A stretch of DNA of 7,913 nucleotides from positions 1 through 7,913 of the forward strand of contig UQQA01000118.1 of NCBI GenBank assembly GCA_900543105.1, in the 5' to 3' direction. The notes under the pieces were generated by a model. It made no database searches, was not told the DNA's origin, and was given only the letters and a program-made list of their open reading frames with translations. This document shows positions 1-6,200 of the stretch, piece after piece. The position numbers were made by a program, and so were the translations under genes. Each line of letters starts with the position of its first letter. Position 1 is the stretch's first letter. The stretch is from an uncultured Ruminococcus sp. (lineage in GTDB: Bacteria; Bacillota; Clostridia; Oscillospirales; Ruminococcaceae).

Positions 1-170
1 AAATAAACGTGAGGAGCAAAGCGACGAGCGTTTAGCACCGACGGGATATGAATGGTGGTTTTTGTTTTAACGATCAAGTCATAAAATTATTTCGTCAATC
101 TGCATAAATGCAACATACTTTTTCAACAGACTGAATGGTGTTTAGTATTATTCTCTAATGAATGTGTAGG
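1..170. other. Intergenic stretch with no supported gene
   Basis: I see no gene that I can support here. On the plus strand one frame is open from the window edge (position 2) to a TAA at 68-70. It gives 22 residues ending in GYEWWFLF, which could be the tail of a gene entering from the left. A run of that length is common by chance, so it is not called. The rest is AT-rich. A 17-bp segment at 136-152 recurs inverted near the operon promoter (5704-5720) with one mismatch. Confidence 0.5.
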
Positions 171-210
171 CAAAAACAGCGCAATCACTAAAGTATCATC
201 GTGACTGCGC
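171..210 (-). terminator. Rho-independent terminator of the six-gene operon
   Basis: Two arms, 179-188 and 201-210, form a 10-bp stem with a 12-nt loop. On the minus strand the stem reads GCGCAGTCAC...GTGATTGCGC and is followed by TGTTTTTG. The single imperfect position is a G.U wobble in minus-strand RNA but an A/C mismatch in plus-strand RNA, which favours minus-strand use. It lies about 20 bp past the stop codon of the substrate-binding protein gene, as expected for the end of that transcript. Confidence 0.8.
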
Positions 211-231
211 CGGTTTGTTATTCTTTATGCA

Positions 232-1155
232 TCATTCCCCGTCCGTCTGTTCGGGTTCATCAAGCGCCTTTATCGCCGCCGCAATGAAATCCGCAGCCTT
301 GCAGACTTCCGATGTCGGGCGTTCGAGAAGCTGCTCCGTTTCCTTGTCAAGGCGTATCACCCTGCCGTTTTTCACAGCCGAAAGCTCCTCGGGAAGTCGT
401 GACTTTTTCATTCCTGACGGAATGATGATATACTCGGGGTCAAGCTCGATCAGCCGATCTTTCGTGAGCGAAATACCCTCTTCCTCTGCGGCGGCGTTTT
501 TGCCAAGGTGGGAGAAAAAGTCGCCGCCGAAGCTGCTGTCCGATGCGAACGCAAGCTTCGAGGACATTATATAAACGTAATTTCCAAGCACTCCGTCATA
601 GTTTGCAAACGATCTTTCAAGCTTCTCAAAGCATGACGAGACCGCCGTTTCTTCGTTTTCGTCACTTCCACGGAAAATGCGGTAAATGTCATGGTAAAGG
701 TCATAAAGCCCGTCCACTGATGTCGGAGCAGGGATTATAAGCACCCTCGTTCCTGCGCTTTCGATAGCGGTTATGTCCTTTTTCGCGATAGGACTGTGCG
801 AGATAATAAGCTCGGGCGCAGCTTTTATTATAGCATCCGCATCGGGGTTTGCCGATGAGCCGAGGTCGGCGAACGTTGGCGGCATTCCGTCAAAGCTGCA
901 ATAGCTGCTCACGCCAACAAGCTTGTCCGCAAAGCCAAGCTCTGCGATTATATCCGTTATCGCAGGCGAAAGTGAGCCGACCGTTTCGGGCGCGGCGTTG
1001 AAAATGAGCGAGCCTATCGTCACGGGGTAAGGCTGAACTTCCTCGACCGTGACCTCCGTTACCTCGGGGACTTCCTCCCCGACCTGTGCGCAGCCTGAAA
1101 AGGCTGTCAATGTCATTGCAGCCGCGAGGACTGCCGCAAAAATCTTAACCTTCAA
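232..1155 (-). CDS. BtuF/FecB-like ABC transporter substrate-binding lipoprotein
   Basis: This is a 307-residue extracytoplasmic solute receptor of the TroA/BtuF/FecB fold. Such proteins capture cobalamin, haem or ferric siderophores and pass them to a membrane permease. Residues 1-21 form a hydrophobic signal peptide ending in a lipobox, FSG-C22, so the mature protein should be lipid-anchored at Cys22. The N-lobe carries the typical run SPAITDIIAELGFADKLVGV (63-82) and DLGSSANPDADAI (97-109). The C-lobe has DPEYIII (239-245). I start it at a TTG because a GGAGGA SD lies 5 nt upstream and the next residues give a clean signal peptide; the longer frame from 1254 would bury the signal behind 33 charged residues. 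It overlaps the hydrolase gene by 11 nt. No permease or ATPase gene is visible, so the partner transporter lies elsewhere or is missing. The ligand cannot be told from sequence alone. Confidence 0.85.
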   Translation of the reverse strand: MKVKIFAAVLAAAMTLTAFSGCAQVGEEVPEVTEVTVEEVQPYPVTIGSLIFNAAPETVGSLSPAITDIIAELGFADKLVGVSSYCSFDGMPPTFADLGSSANPDADAIIKAAPELIISHSPIAKKDITAIESAGTRVLIIPAPTSVDGLYDLYHDIYRIFRGSDENEETAVSSCFEKLERSFANYDGVLGNYVYIMSSKLAFASDSSFGGDFFSHLGKNAAAEEEGISLTKDRLIELDPEYIIIPSGMKKSRLPEELSAVKNGRVIRLDKETEQLLERPTSEVCKAADFIAAAIKALDEPEQTDGE

Positions 1156-1927
1156 AGCTTTCCTCCGTTCCGTCTGAAACCGTGCTTTGCGCATCTTCGC
1201 CGATGATAAAGTTCGCAATGATATCCGCGGCGGTATATGTCTGCTCGGCGGCACTTATCGAAGCCGTTCCGTCGCCGCGCTGTTCACCGTAAAATGCGAA
1301 GCCTGCGTGGTTTCCGCCCTCTATGACCTGCTCGGTGAAGTCGGACGGGAGCTTCGACTTTGCTTTTTCATAGCTCTTTCTGTTGAGAACGCCGTCCTCC
1401 GAGCCGTATACGGACAGAACGCGCATATCGGTCTTGCTGAGGTCTTTTGACGGGAAAGCTGCAAGCAGGACAACGCCCTCAATGCCGCTGTTCTCCGCCG
1501 CAAAATCAGCCGCCATTGCTCCACCGAGCGAATGACCGCCTATGTACCAATGCTCGATATTGGGGTAGATATTGTTAAGTCCGAGTGCGGAATCTTTTCC
1601 GAAAAATGCAAGGTTGAAAGGCATTTTCACCAGCAGGCAGAGAACGCCGTCGTTCGCGAGCCATTCCATAAGCGGCTCATAAGCCGTGTATTCGACCTTT
1701 GCGCCCGGGTAAAAGATAAGTCCGTATTTCGTTCCGCCAAGCGGTTCATAAGCTTTTAAACTGTCGCCGTATTCAATGACCGTGCAGGAGTTCGGACTTG
1801 CCGCTGCCGCCGCTTCGGTATCAACGGGGGAAAAGTCGAGAAGATAGACAGTCACGCCTGCCGCGATCGCAATGACCGCAGCAATAACGGAGCTGATTAT
1901 TATAAGCTTTTTCAGTTTAGCGCTCAT
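1145..1927 (-). CDS. Membrane-anchored alpha/beta hydrolase
   Basis: This is a 260-residue alpha/beta-hydrolase fold protein, most like the dienelactone-hydrolase-related group often labelled alpha/beta hydrolase 5. Residues 8-30 form one hydrophobic segment after a lysine-rich start, so the enzyme is likely anchored facing outward or secreted. The nucleophile elbow is GHSLGG with Ser133. The probable acid is Asp178 in YGSEDG and the histidine is His207 in GGNHAGF. All three triad positions are present in the right order. The start at 1927 is chosen because its ATG shares an ATGA with the stop of the upstream flavin-reductase gene and has AAAGGTG 8 nt before it; the 21 codons upstream of it are just that gene read in another frame. 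The substrate is unknown; an ester or small acyl group is an inference from the fold. The gene then overlaps the substrate-binding protein by 11 nt, so the three genes are probably translationally coupled. Confidence 0.85.
   Translation of the reverse strand: MSAKLKKLIIISSVIAAVIAIAAGVTVYLLDFSPVDTEAAAAASPNSCTVIEYGDSLKAYEPLGGTKYGLIFYPGAKVEYTAYEPLMEWLANDGVLCLLVKMPFNLAFFGKDSALGLNNIYPNIEHWYIGGHSLGGAMAADFAAENSGIEGVVLLAAFPSKDLSKTDMRVLSVYGSEDGVLNRKSYEKAKSKLPSDFTEQVIEGGNHAGFAFYGEQRGDGTASISAAEQTYTAADIIANFIIGEDAQSTVSDGTEESFEG
1161..1166 (-). promoter_or_regulatory. Shine-Dalgarno that fixes a TTG start
   Basis: GGAGGA on the minus strand lies inside the 3' end of the hydrolase gene, 5 nt before the TTG at 1155. 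No ATG or GTG in the frame has comparable spacing, so translation of the substrate-binding protein probably begins at this TTG, coupled to the end of the hydrolase. Confidence 0.75.
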
Positions 1928-2427
1928 TTCGTGTACACCTTTAAAATTTCGCCGAAATACTGGCGGTGAATGGGGTCTTTCGAGTACCACTTTGTTTTGT
2001 CCTCATCGGAGATCTTCTCAAAGTCAAAATCAGCCGAATATACCTTTTTGCAGACGAAAACAAGCTCTGCCTCCTCAAAGGCTATTGTTCCGTCGAGGAA
2101 AATGGGTGTAAGGCCTGCTTCTTTAGCCTTGTCGCAGTCACGTCCCGAATGAGCGCCGCAGAATTTCAGTGCATCTTTGCGCTCGGCAGGGAGAAAGCTT
2201 ACCGTGAAAAGGTCGTTTTTCTCCATAAATCCAAAGGTATGGCGGTTGTGTCGGACTACGGCTTCAAAGATGTTCTTTCCCCACATTTCGCCCACAAAGC
2301 CCCAGCTTGCGGTCATAGTGTTGAAAGCCTTTTCATCGCCGCTCGTGATAAGAAACCATTCCTTTGAAATTTTATCCCAAGGGTTGAATTTAAGCTCGGA
2401 AATGTTTATTTCTTTAAGTTCGGACAT
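1924..2427 (-). CDS. Flavin reductase-like FMN-binding split-barrel protein
   Basis: This is a 167-residue protein of the flavin-reductase-like split-barrel family, which binds FMN and either reduces free flavin with NAD(P)H or uses bound flavin in small redox reactions. Visible family features are NTMTASWG (36-43), in the usual flavin-contact strand, FTVSFLP (74-80), a CGxxSGRDxDK signature (90-100) and the C-terminal HRQYFGEIL (154-162). The length matches the short clostridial members. A good SD, GGAGG at 2437-2441, sits 9 nt before the ATG. The 56-bp gap after mnmA holds no convincing terminator, so co-transcription is likely, although a weak internal promoter cannot be excluded. The stop overlaps the hydrolase start by 4 nt. 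The physiological partner is unknown; the FAD-dependent oxidoreductase encoded first in the operon is one possibility, by inference only. Confidence 0.85.
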   Translation of the reverse strand: MSELKEINISELKFNPWDKISKEWFLITSGDEKAFNTMTASWGFVGEMWGKNIFEAVVRHNRHTFGFMEKNDLFTVSFLPAERKDALKFCGAHSGRDCDKAKEAGLTPIFLDGTIAFEEAELVFVCKKVYSADFDFEKISDEDKTKWYSKDPIHRQYFGEILKVYTK

Positions 2428-2483
2428 AGCAAAAAACCTCCATTTTGTAATACTTTATTTTATGCGGTAAAAATCGGTTTTGT

Positions 2484-3575
2484 TTATATTATCTTTCCTC
2501 CGCCGACAACGGTATCACCGTCATAAATGACGAGAGCCTGACCCTTTGCCGCCGCTCTTACGGGCGTATCGAACTTCACGCGGAGCCTGCTGTCGCCTAC
2601 TGCGGTCAAGGTGCCGCTGACAGCCTGCATATTGTAGCGGATTTTCGCGGAAACTCTCATTTCGCCCTTTATTTCTGGAACAGAAATGAGGTTGATATCC
2701 TCCGCTTCGACAACATCGCTCATAAGATCGGAACTTCCGCCGAGCGTTACCGTGTTGAGAATGGGGTCTTTTCCGCAGACGAAAACGGGTTTGCCAAAAG
2801 CTGCGCCAAGACCCTTTCGCTGACCTATCGTGTAGTGGATATAACCCGAGTGAGTTCCCATTTTTACGCCGTCCGTGCCGATAAAATCGCCCTGCGGAAA
2901 GGTCTTTCCCGTGTGCTGTTCAATGAACGAAGCATAATCTCCGTCGGGGACGAAGCAGATATCCTGACTGTCGGGCTTGCGCGCATTGACAAGACCGTTC
3001 GCCTCGGCAAGCGCACGAATTTCCGGTTTATCCATATCCCAGAGCGGAAAAAGCGTGCGTGCAAGCTGTTCCTGCGTCATATTGTAGAGAACGTAGGTCT
3101 GATCCTTGCGCTCGTCGGCGGCTTTTTTGAGCAGGTAGCGTCCGCTTGCTTCGTCATAGACCGAACGGGCATAATGTCCCGTTGCGATGCCGTCATAGCC
3201 AAGCTCGCGCGCCCTTGCAAGCATTTTGTCGAATTTTATATAGCGGTTGCAGTTTATGCAGGGGTTCGGAGTTTCGCCGTTGATATAGCTTTCGGCGAAA
3301 GCGTCCATTACCTTTTCTCGGAACAAGTCCTTGAAATTGAAAACATAATGCTCTATGCCAAGCTTTCGGCACACGCTCTTTGCGTCCATAACATCGCTCA
3401 CGGAACAGCAGGTGCGAACATCAGGGGACTCTTCCATTTCACGTGTGAAATTATCTCCGTCAAAAAGCTTCAGCGTACAGCCGTCAACCTCATAGCCTTT
3501 CTGTTTAAGTATAAGCGCCGCGGCAGAGCTGTCAACGCCGCCGCTCATTCCTACAAGAATTTTTTTAAGTTCCAT
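2484..3575 (-). CDS. mnmA: tRNA-specific 2-thiouridylase MnmA
   Basis: This cytoplasmic enzyme replaces O2 of the wobble uridine U34 with sulfur in tRNA-Lys, tRNA-Glu and tRNA-Gln, using ATP and a relayed persulfide. The protein has 363 residues, normal for the family. The N-terminal PP-loop is SGGVDSS (11-17). The first catalytic cysteine is Cys109 in CNRYIKF, preceded by Cys106 (a CxxC pair seen in many Gram-positive forms). The second is Cys207 in DSQDICFVPDGDY. ATGHYAR (131-137) and GQRKGLG (251-257) are classic MnmA motifs, and a C-terminal beta-barrel follows. The start ATG directly abuts the TAA of the HAD gene, with AAGGA about 10 nt upstream, so the two are in one operon. No cysteine desulfurase gene is visible next to it, unlike in many Firmicutes. 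Recognition is secure. Confidence 0.97.
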   Translation of the reverse strand: MELKKILVGMSGGVDSSAAALILKQKGYEVDGCTLKLFDGDNFTREMEESPDVRTCCSVSDVMDAKSVCRKLGIEHYVFNFKDLFREKVMDAFAESYINGETPNPCINCNRYIKFDKMLARARELGYDGIATGHYARSVYDEASGRYLLKKAADERKDQTYVLYNMTQEQLARTLFPLWDMDKPEIRALAEANGLVNARKPDSQDICFVPDGDYASFIEQHTGKTFPQGDFIGTDGVKMGTHSGYIHYTIGQRKGLGAAFGKPVFVCGKDPILNTVTLGGSSDLMSDVVEAEDINLISVPEIKGEMRVSAKIRYNMQAVSGTLTAVGDSRLRVKFDTPVRAAAKGQALVIYDGDTVVGGGKII

Positions 3576-4232
3576 TTATAACAATTCCTTAAAGCTTTTT
3601 ATAGTCATATCCGCTTCTTTTTTCAGCTCGTCAAATTCATCGGGAAAACGCTGTTCAAAAATGCCGACCGTTTTAAATCCGCCGAGCTTCGCCGAGTGGA
3701 GAGCGTGGGAGGAATCCTCGAAAACGACTGTGTGCGCGATACCGGCACCGAGCATTTTTGCGGCTTCGAGGAAGATTTTCGGTGTTTCCTTTCCCTCGCC
3801 TACCTCGTCTGAGGTGAGGACAAACTGCATCTTATCGAGTATCCCCGTGTTTCGGAGCGAACCCTGCGCAAGACCCTTTTCGTTCGAGGTAGCAACGCAC
3901 ATTTTTACACCGTTTTCGGCAAGCTTATCGATGAATTCCGCTGCGCCCTCTTTGAGCTTTGCCTCGTGAAGATAGCCATGCTCGACAAGCTGCATAATGC
4001 GCTCGCCGATAGCTTCGGGTGACATCGCAAGCGAGTAATGCTCCTTTAAAAAGTCACACGCCGAATGGAAGTGGAGCTTTTTCAGCTGTGCGGAAACGCT
4101 GCTGTCATACTCAAATCCCTGTTCGGTGATGAATTGGATATCCGACTGCACCCATATATCAAGGCTGTCGAGGATAGTTCCGTCCATATCGAAAATAACA
4201 GCGGAAATTTCGCCGAGGTCTTTTATCATCAT
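3576..4232 (-). CDS. HAD-superfamily phosphatase, beta-phosphoglucomutase-like
   Basis: This is a 218-residue haloacid dehalogenase superfamily hydrolase with a helical C1 cap, as in beta-phosphoglucomutase and phosphoglycolate-type phosphatases. Motif I is FDMDGT with nucleophile Asp15 and acid/base Asp17. Motif II is the CVATSN segment (112-117), motif III is the Lys148 region before TPKIFLEAAKMLG, and motif IV is VFEDSSHAL with Asp173 for magnesium. All key residues are present. The protein is cytoplasmic and probably dephosphorylates a small phosphometabolite; the substrate cannot be assigned. The start at 4232 is preferred because AGGTGA, overlapping the stop of the FAD gene, lies 7 nt upstream; the next codon is also ATG (4229). 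The frame runs open to 4370, but that part overlaps the preceding gene in another frame. The gene is 7 nt from the FAD gene and abuts mnmA. Confidence 0.9.
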   Translation of the reverse strand: MMIKDLGEISAVIFDMDGTILDSLDIWVQSDIQFITEQGFEYDSSVSAQLKKLHFHSACDFLKEHYSLAMSPEAIGERIMQLVEHGYLHEAKLKEGAAEFIDKLAENGVKMCVATSNEKGLAQGSLRNTGILDKMQFVLTSDEVGEGKETPKIFLEAAKMLGAGIAHTVVFEDSSHALHSAKLGGFKTVGIFEQRFPDEFDELKKEADMTIKSFKELL

Positions 4233-4239
4233 ATCAGTT

Positions 4240-5619
4240 TCACCTATAAAACCTGTCGATAATTCTTGCGGCATAAACGCCCGAAGCCGAAGCCTGCGAA
4301 AGCGAATGTGTAACGCCCGAGCCGTCACCGAGGACATACATTCCCTTTGATTCGGTTTCAAGGTTGTCATCGACCGTTACAACGGAGTTGTAGAATTTAA
4401 CTTCAACGCCGTAGAGAAGAGTGTCGTCATTGGCAGTGCCGGGGGCGATCTTGTCGAGTGCATAGATCATTTCGATGATATCGTCAAGCTGGCGCTTCGG
4501 GATAACAAGGCTGAGATCGCCGGGAGTTGCATTGAGCGTTGGATTAAAGAACATCTGGCTGAAACGGTGCTCGTTGGTCCTTCTTCCTGCGATAAGGTCG
4601 CCGAAACGCTGAACAAGGATACCTCCGCCGAGCATATTGGAAAGCCTTGCGATGGATTCGCCATAAGCGTTGCTGTCCTTGAAAGGCTCGGAGAAATTGT
4701 TCGATACGAGCAGAGCGAAGTTCGTGTTTTCGGTGTGAAGCTCGGGGTTCGAGTAGCTGTGTCCGTTTACGGTAACGATGCCGTTCGTGTTTTCTGCAAC
4801 GACTTCACCGTAAGGGTTCATACAGAAGGTTCTTACAAGGTCGCCGTATTTCTTGGTGCGGTAGACTATCTTGCTCTCGTAGACCTGCTTTGTGATATGC
4901 TCAAAAACAGCCGCAGGGAGTTCAACTCTTACGCCGATATCAACACGGTTGCTGCGTGTCCTGATGCCGAATTTGTCGCATACGCCCGATATCCACCTTG
5001 AACCCGAACGTCCTGCCGCAATGACTACCTGCCTGCAGTAGATATCGTCCTCGTTCGTGCGTACGATGTAGCCGTCGCCGTCCTTTTCAACAGTCTCGGC
5101 AACGGTTTCAAACATAATGTCAATATCGTTGCGGACGTAATCATAGATGTTTTGGAGAATATCACGGTTTCTGTCCGTGCCGAGGTGACGGACCTTTGCA
5201 TCGAGCAGGTGAAGGTCGTATTTGAGTGCTTCCGACTTTACATCGGATGAAACCGTGGAATAAAGCTTCGCATCGCCGCCGCCCATACGCAGGTTCACGC
5301 TGTCGACATACTCCATAAGCTCGATAGCCTCTTTTGCGCCGACGTGCTGATAGAGGTCGCCGCCGAAGCTGTTCGTGATGTTGTATTTTCCGTCGGAAAG
5401 TCCGCCTGCGCCGCCGAAGCCGTGCATTATCGAGCAGGGCTTGCAGCCGACGCAGCTTTTTATCTTTTTGCCGTCAATGGGGCAGATCCTCTTTGAGATA
5501 GGTCTGCCCGAATCTATCATGCAGACCTTTGCGTTCGTTTTTAGCGTAACGAATTCATAAGCCATAAAAACGCCTGCTGCGCCTGCGCCGATGACAACAA
5601 CGTCATAATCTTTTCTCAT
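4240..5619 (-). CDS. COG2509-type FAD-dependent oxidoreductase with Cys cluster
   Basis: This is a 459-residue flavoprotein dehydrogenase of the poorly characterised COG2509 group. The N-terminal Rossmann FAD site is VVIGAGAAGVF (8-18), followed by an acidic end of strand 2, MIDSGRP. Four cysteines lie at 46, 56, 59 and 62 (RICPIDG...CVGCKPC) and are followed by GFGGAGGLSDGKYN (67-80), a hallmark of the group. A second nucleotide-contact region is VVIAAGRSGSRW. The C-terminal FAD motif GMYVLGDGSG carries GDG at 431-433 and is followed by a helix typical of this fold. There is no signal peptide, so it is cytoplasmic. It is the first gene of the operon, 50-60 nt from a strong promoter, with AAAGGA about 10 nt before the ATG. 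The reaction is not known to me; the cysteines could bind a metal or Fe-S cluster or act as redox thiols. Fold and family are sure, function is not. Confidence 0.88.
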   Translation of the reverse strand: MRKDYDVVVIGAGAAGVFMAYEFVTLKTNAKVCMIDSGRPISKRICPIDGKKIKSCVGCKPCSIMHGFGGAGGLSDGKYNITNSFGGDLYQHVGAKEAIELMEYVDSVNLRMGGGDAKLYSTVSSDVKSEALKYDLHLLDAKVRHLGTDRNRDILQNIYDYVRNDIDIMFETVAETVEKDGDGYIVRTNEDDIYCRQVVIAAGRSGSRWISGVCDKFGIRTRSNRVDIGVRVELPAAVFEHITKQVYESKIVYRTKKYGDLVRTFCMNPYGEVVAENTNGIVTVNGHSYSNPELHTENTNFALLVSNNFSEPFKDSNAYGESIARLSNMLGGGILVQRFGDLIAGRRTNEHRFSQMFFNPTLNATPGDLSLVIPKRQLDDIIEMIYALDKIAPGTANDDTLLYGVEVKFYNSVVTVDDNLETESKGMYVLGDGSGVTHSLSQASASGVYAARIIDRFYR

Positions 5620-5676
5620 TTAAAATTTATCCTTTCACTGTAAAAAGTTTGCCAAAACTCATATTTCACCATTATA

Positions 5677-5705
5677 ATTGTAACGCTTTTGCACGGTTTT
5701 GTCAA
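5677..5705 (-). promoter_or_regulatory. Sigma-A promoter of the six-gene operon
   Basis: On the minus strand a perfect -35 box TTGACA (5705-5700) is followed after exactly 17 nt by TACAAT (5682-5677), a one-mismatch -10 box. Transcription should start near 5670, leaving a leader of about 50 nt before the FAD gene. I see no riboswitch-like fold in that short leader. A TATAAT a few bases further on is too far from the -35 (23 nt). Confidence 0.8.
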
Positions 5706-5775
5706 TAATGCTAAACACCAATAATACGGTATTTCAACGAGCAAATTGTTTTCTTCAAATTATAAATAAATTATT

Positions 5776-5904
5776 GTAGGGGACGGTTTTTCCGTCCCAC
5801 AGTCACTCATACCGTTTCAAAAATAGTACAGAAATCCGTTACCCTACAGAGAAATTATCATAAATGCGTGATTTTTAACGGGCGGATATAGAAGCCGCCC
5901 CTAC
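5776..5904. repeat. MITE-like palindromic intergenic element
   Basis: The left end GTAGGGGACGG (5776-5786) is the inverted counterpart of the right end CCGCCCCTAC (5895-5904) apart from one extra base, giving 10-11 bp terminal inverted repeats around a 129-bp element. Each end also makes its own hairpin: GGGACGG-TTTTT-CCGTCCC (5780-5798), and GGGCGG/CCGCCC (5880-5885 with 5895-5900). There is no coding capacity. The GC-rich ends stand out in an AT-rich gap. Similar GTAGGGG...CCCCTAC intergenic units are familiar from clostridial genomes, by recollection rather than search. I could not see a clear target-site duplication. Confidence 0.55.
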
Positions 5905-5933
5905 GGAATTGAAGGAATTTGCGGAGCAAAATA

Positions 5934-5964
5934 ATTACGAATTACGCATTACGAATTACGAATT
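5934..5964. repeat. Heptanucleotide tandem repeat (ATTACGA)n
   Basis: Four consecutive 7-base units occur: ATTACGA (5934), ATTACGC (5941), ATTACGA (5948) and ATTACGA (5955), followed by a partial ATT. The array lies between the MITE-like element and the terminator of the candidate RNA. Short 7-base repeats of this kind are non-coding slippage arrays. A small plus-strand frame reading through it (NYELRITNYELN) is an artefact of the repeat. Confidence 0.8.
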
Positions 5965-5980
5965 GAATAAAGCTTTCCAT

Positions 5981-6019
5981 AAAAAAGAAAGCGCCCTCGT
6001 CAGGGGTAAAGACGAGGGC
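5981..6019 (-). terminator. Strong Rho-independent terminator of the candidate RNA
   Basis: A perfect 9-bp GC-rich stem (GCCCTCGTC at 6019-6011 paired with GACGAGGGC at 6001-5993) has a 9-nt loop UUUACCCCU. On the minus strand it is followed by GC, then TTTCTTTTTT. There is no T-run on the plus side, so it works for minus-strand transcripts only. It ends transcription coming from the RNA at 6020-6200 and perhaps from the lipoprotein gene further upstream. Confidence 0.88.
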
Positions 6020-6200
6020 AAAGATTATGATATAGGATTATTGGGGGATCCTCGGAATATCGGGGTAAGAATATTCCGAAGTATGCTCTTATCTGCGGCA
6101 AACGGGCCGCTGCTTACGACCACAGGGGTGAATGACCGTAAGCTTTTAATAAAAGCTATGAAAGGAAGCAGTCGGTCGGTGTGTGCGCCCTCCCGACTAC
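5981..6200 (-). ncRNA. Candidate structured small RNA with repeated C-rich loops
   Basis: Minus-strand RNA from this stretch folds into a row of hairpins. H1 pairs 6193-6198 with 6170-6175 (6 bp). H2 is a 7-bp AT-rich hairpin at 6141-6157, exclusive with H3. H3 has an 11-bp stem, 6133-6143 with 6112-6122, and loop UUCACCCCUG. H4 is GCGGC/GCCGC at 6110-6095. H5 has an 11-bp stem, 6071-6081 with 6050-6060, and loop UCUUACCCCG. The terminator has loop UUUACCCCU. Two pairs in H3 and one in H5 are G.U in minus-strand RNA but mismatches in plus-strand RNA, so the strand is well supported. No protein frame here looks real. The shared YUYACCCC loop suggests a trans-acting RNA binding G-rich ribosome-binding sites, by analogy with C-rich-loop RNAs of Staphylococcus. 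I do not recognise an RNA family. The 5' end is uncertain; it could instead be a processed 3' UTR of the lipoprotein mRNA. Confidence 0.55.

Noticed and set aside
2..70. Possible C-terminus of a plus-strand gene entering from the left
   Set aside because: Only 22 codons are open, which is expected by chance fairly often, and the residues match no family I recognise.
2428..2483. Separate promoter or terminator between mnmA and the flavin-reductase gene
   Set aside because: A TAAAAT resembling a -10 box is present but no -35 box is correctly spaced, and no GC-rich hairpin with a T-run is present.
2835..3581. Plus-strand open frame of 248 codons
   Set aside because: It lies entirely antisense to mnmA, whose product is certain; it is a shadow frame.
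5672..5705. Promoter using TTGACA with the perfect TATAAT
   Set aside because: The spacing would be 23 nt. TACAAT with 17 nt spacing is the workable -10 box.
6155..6180. Plus-strand AAAGGAAGCAGTCGG, recalling the apical loop of SRP RNA
   Set aside because: The other strand of the SRP asymmetric loop (GUCAGG-like) is missing and the surrounding stem does not form, so this is not an ffs gene.
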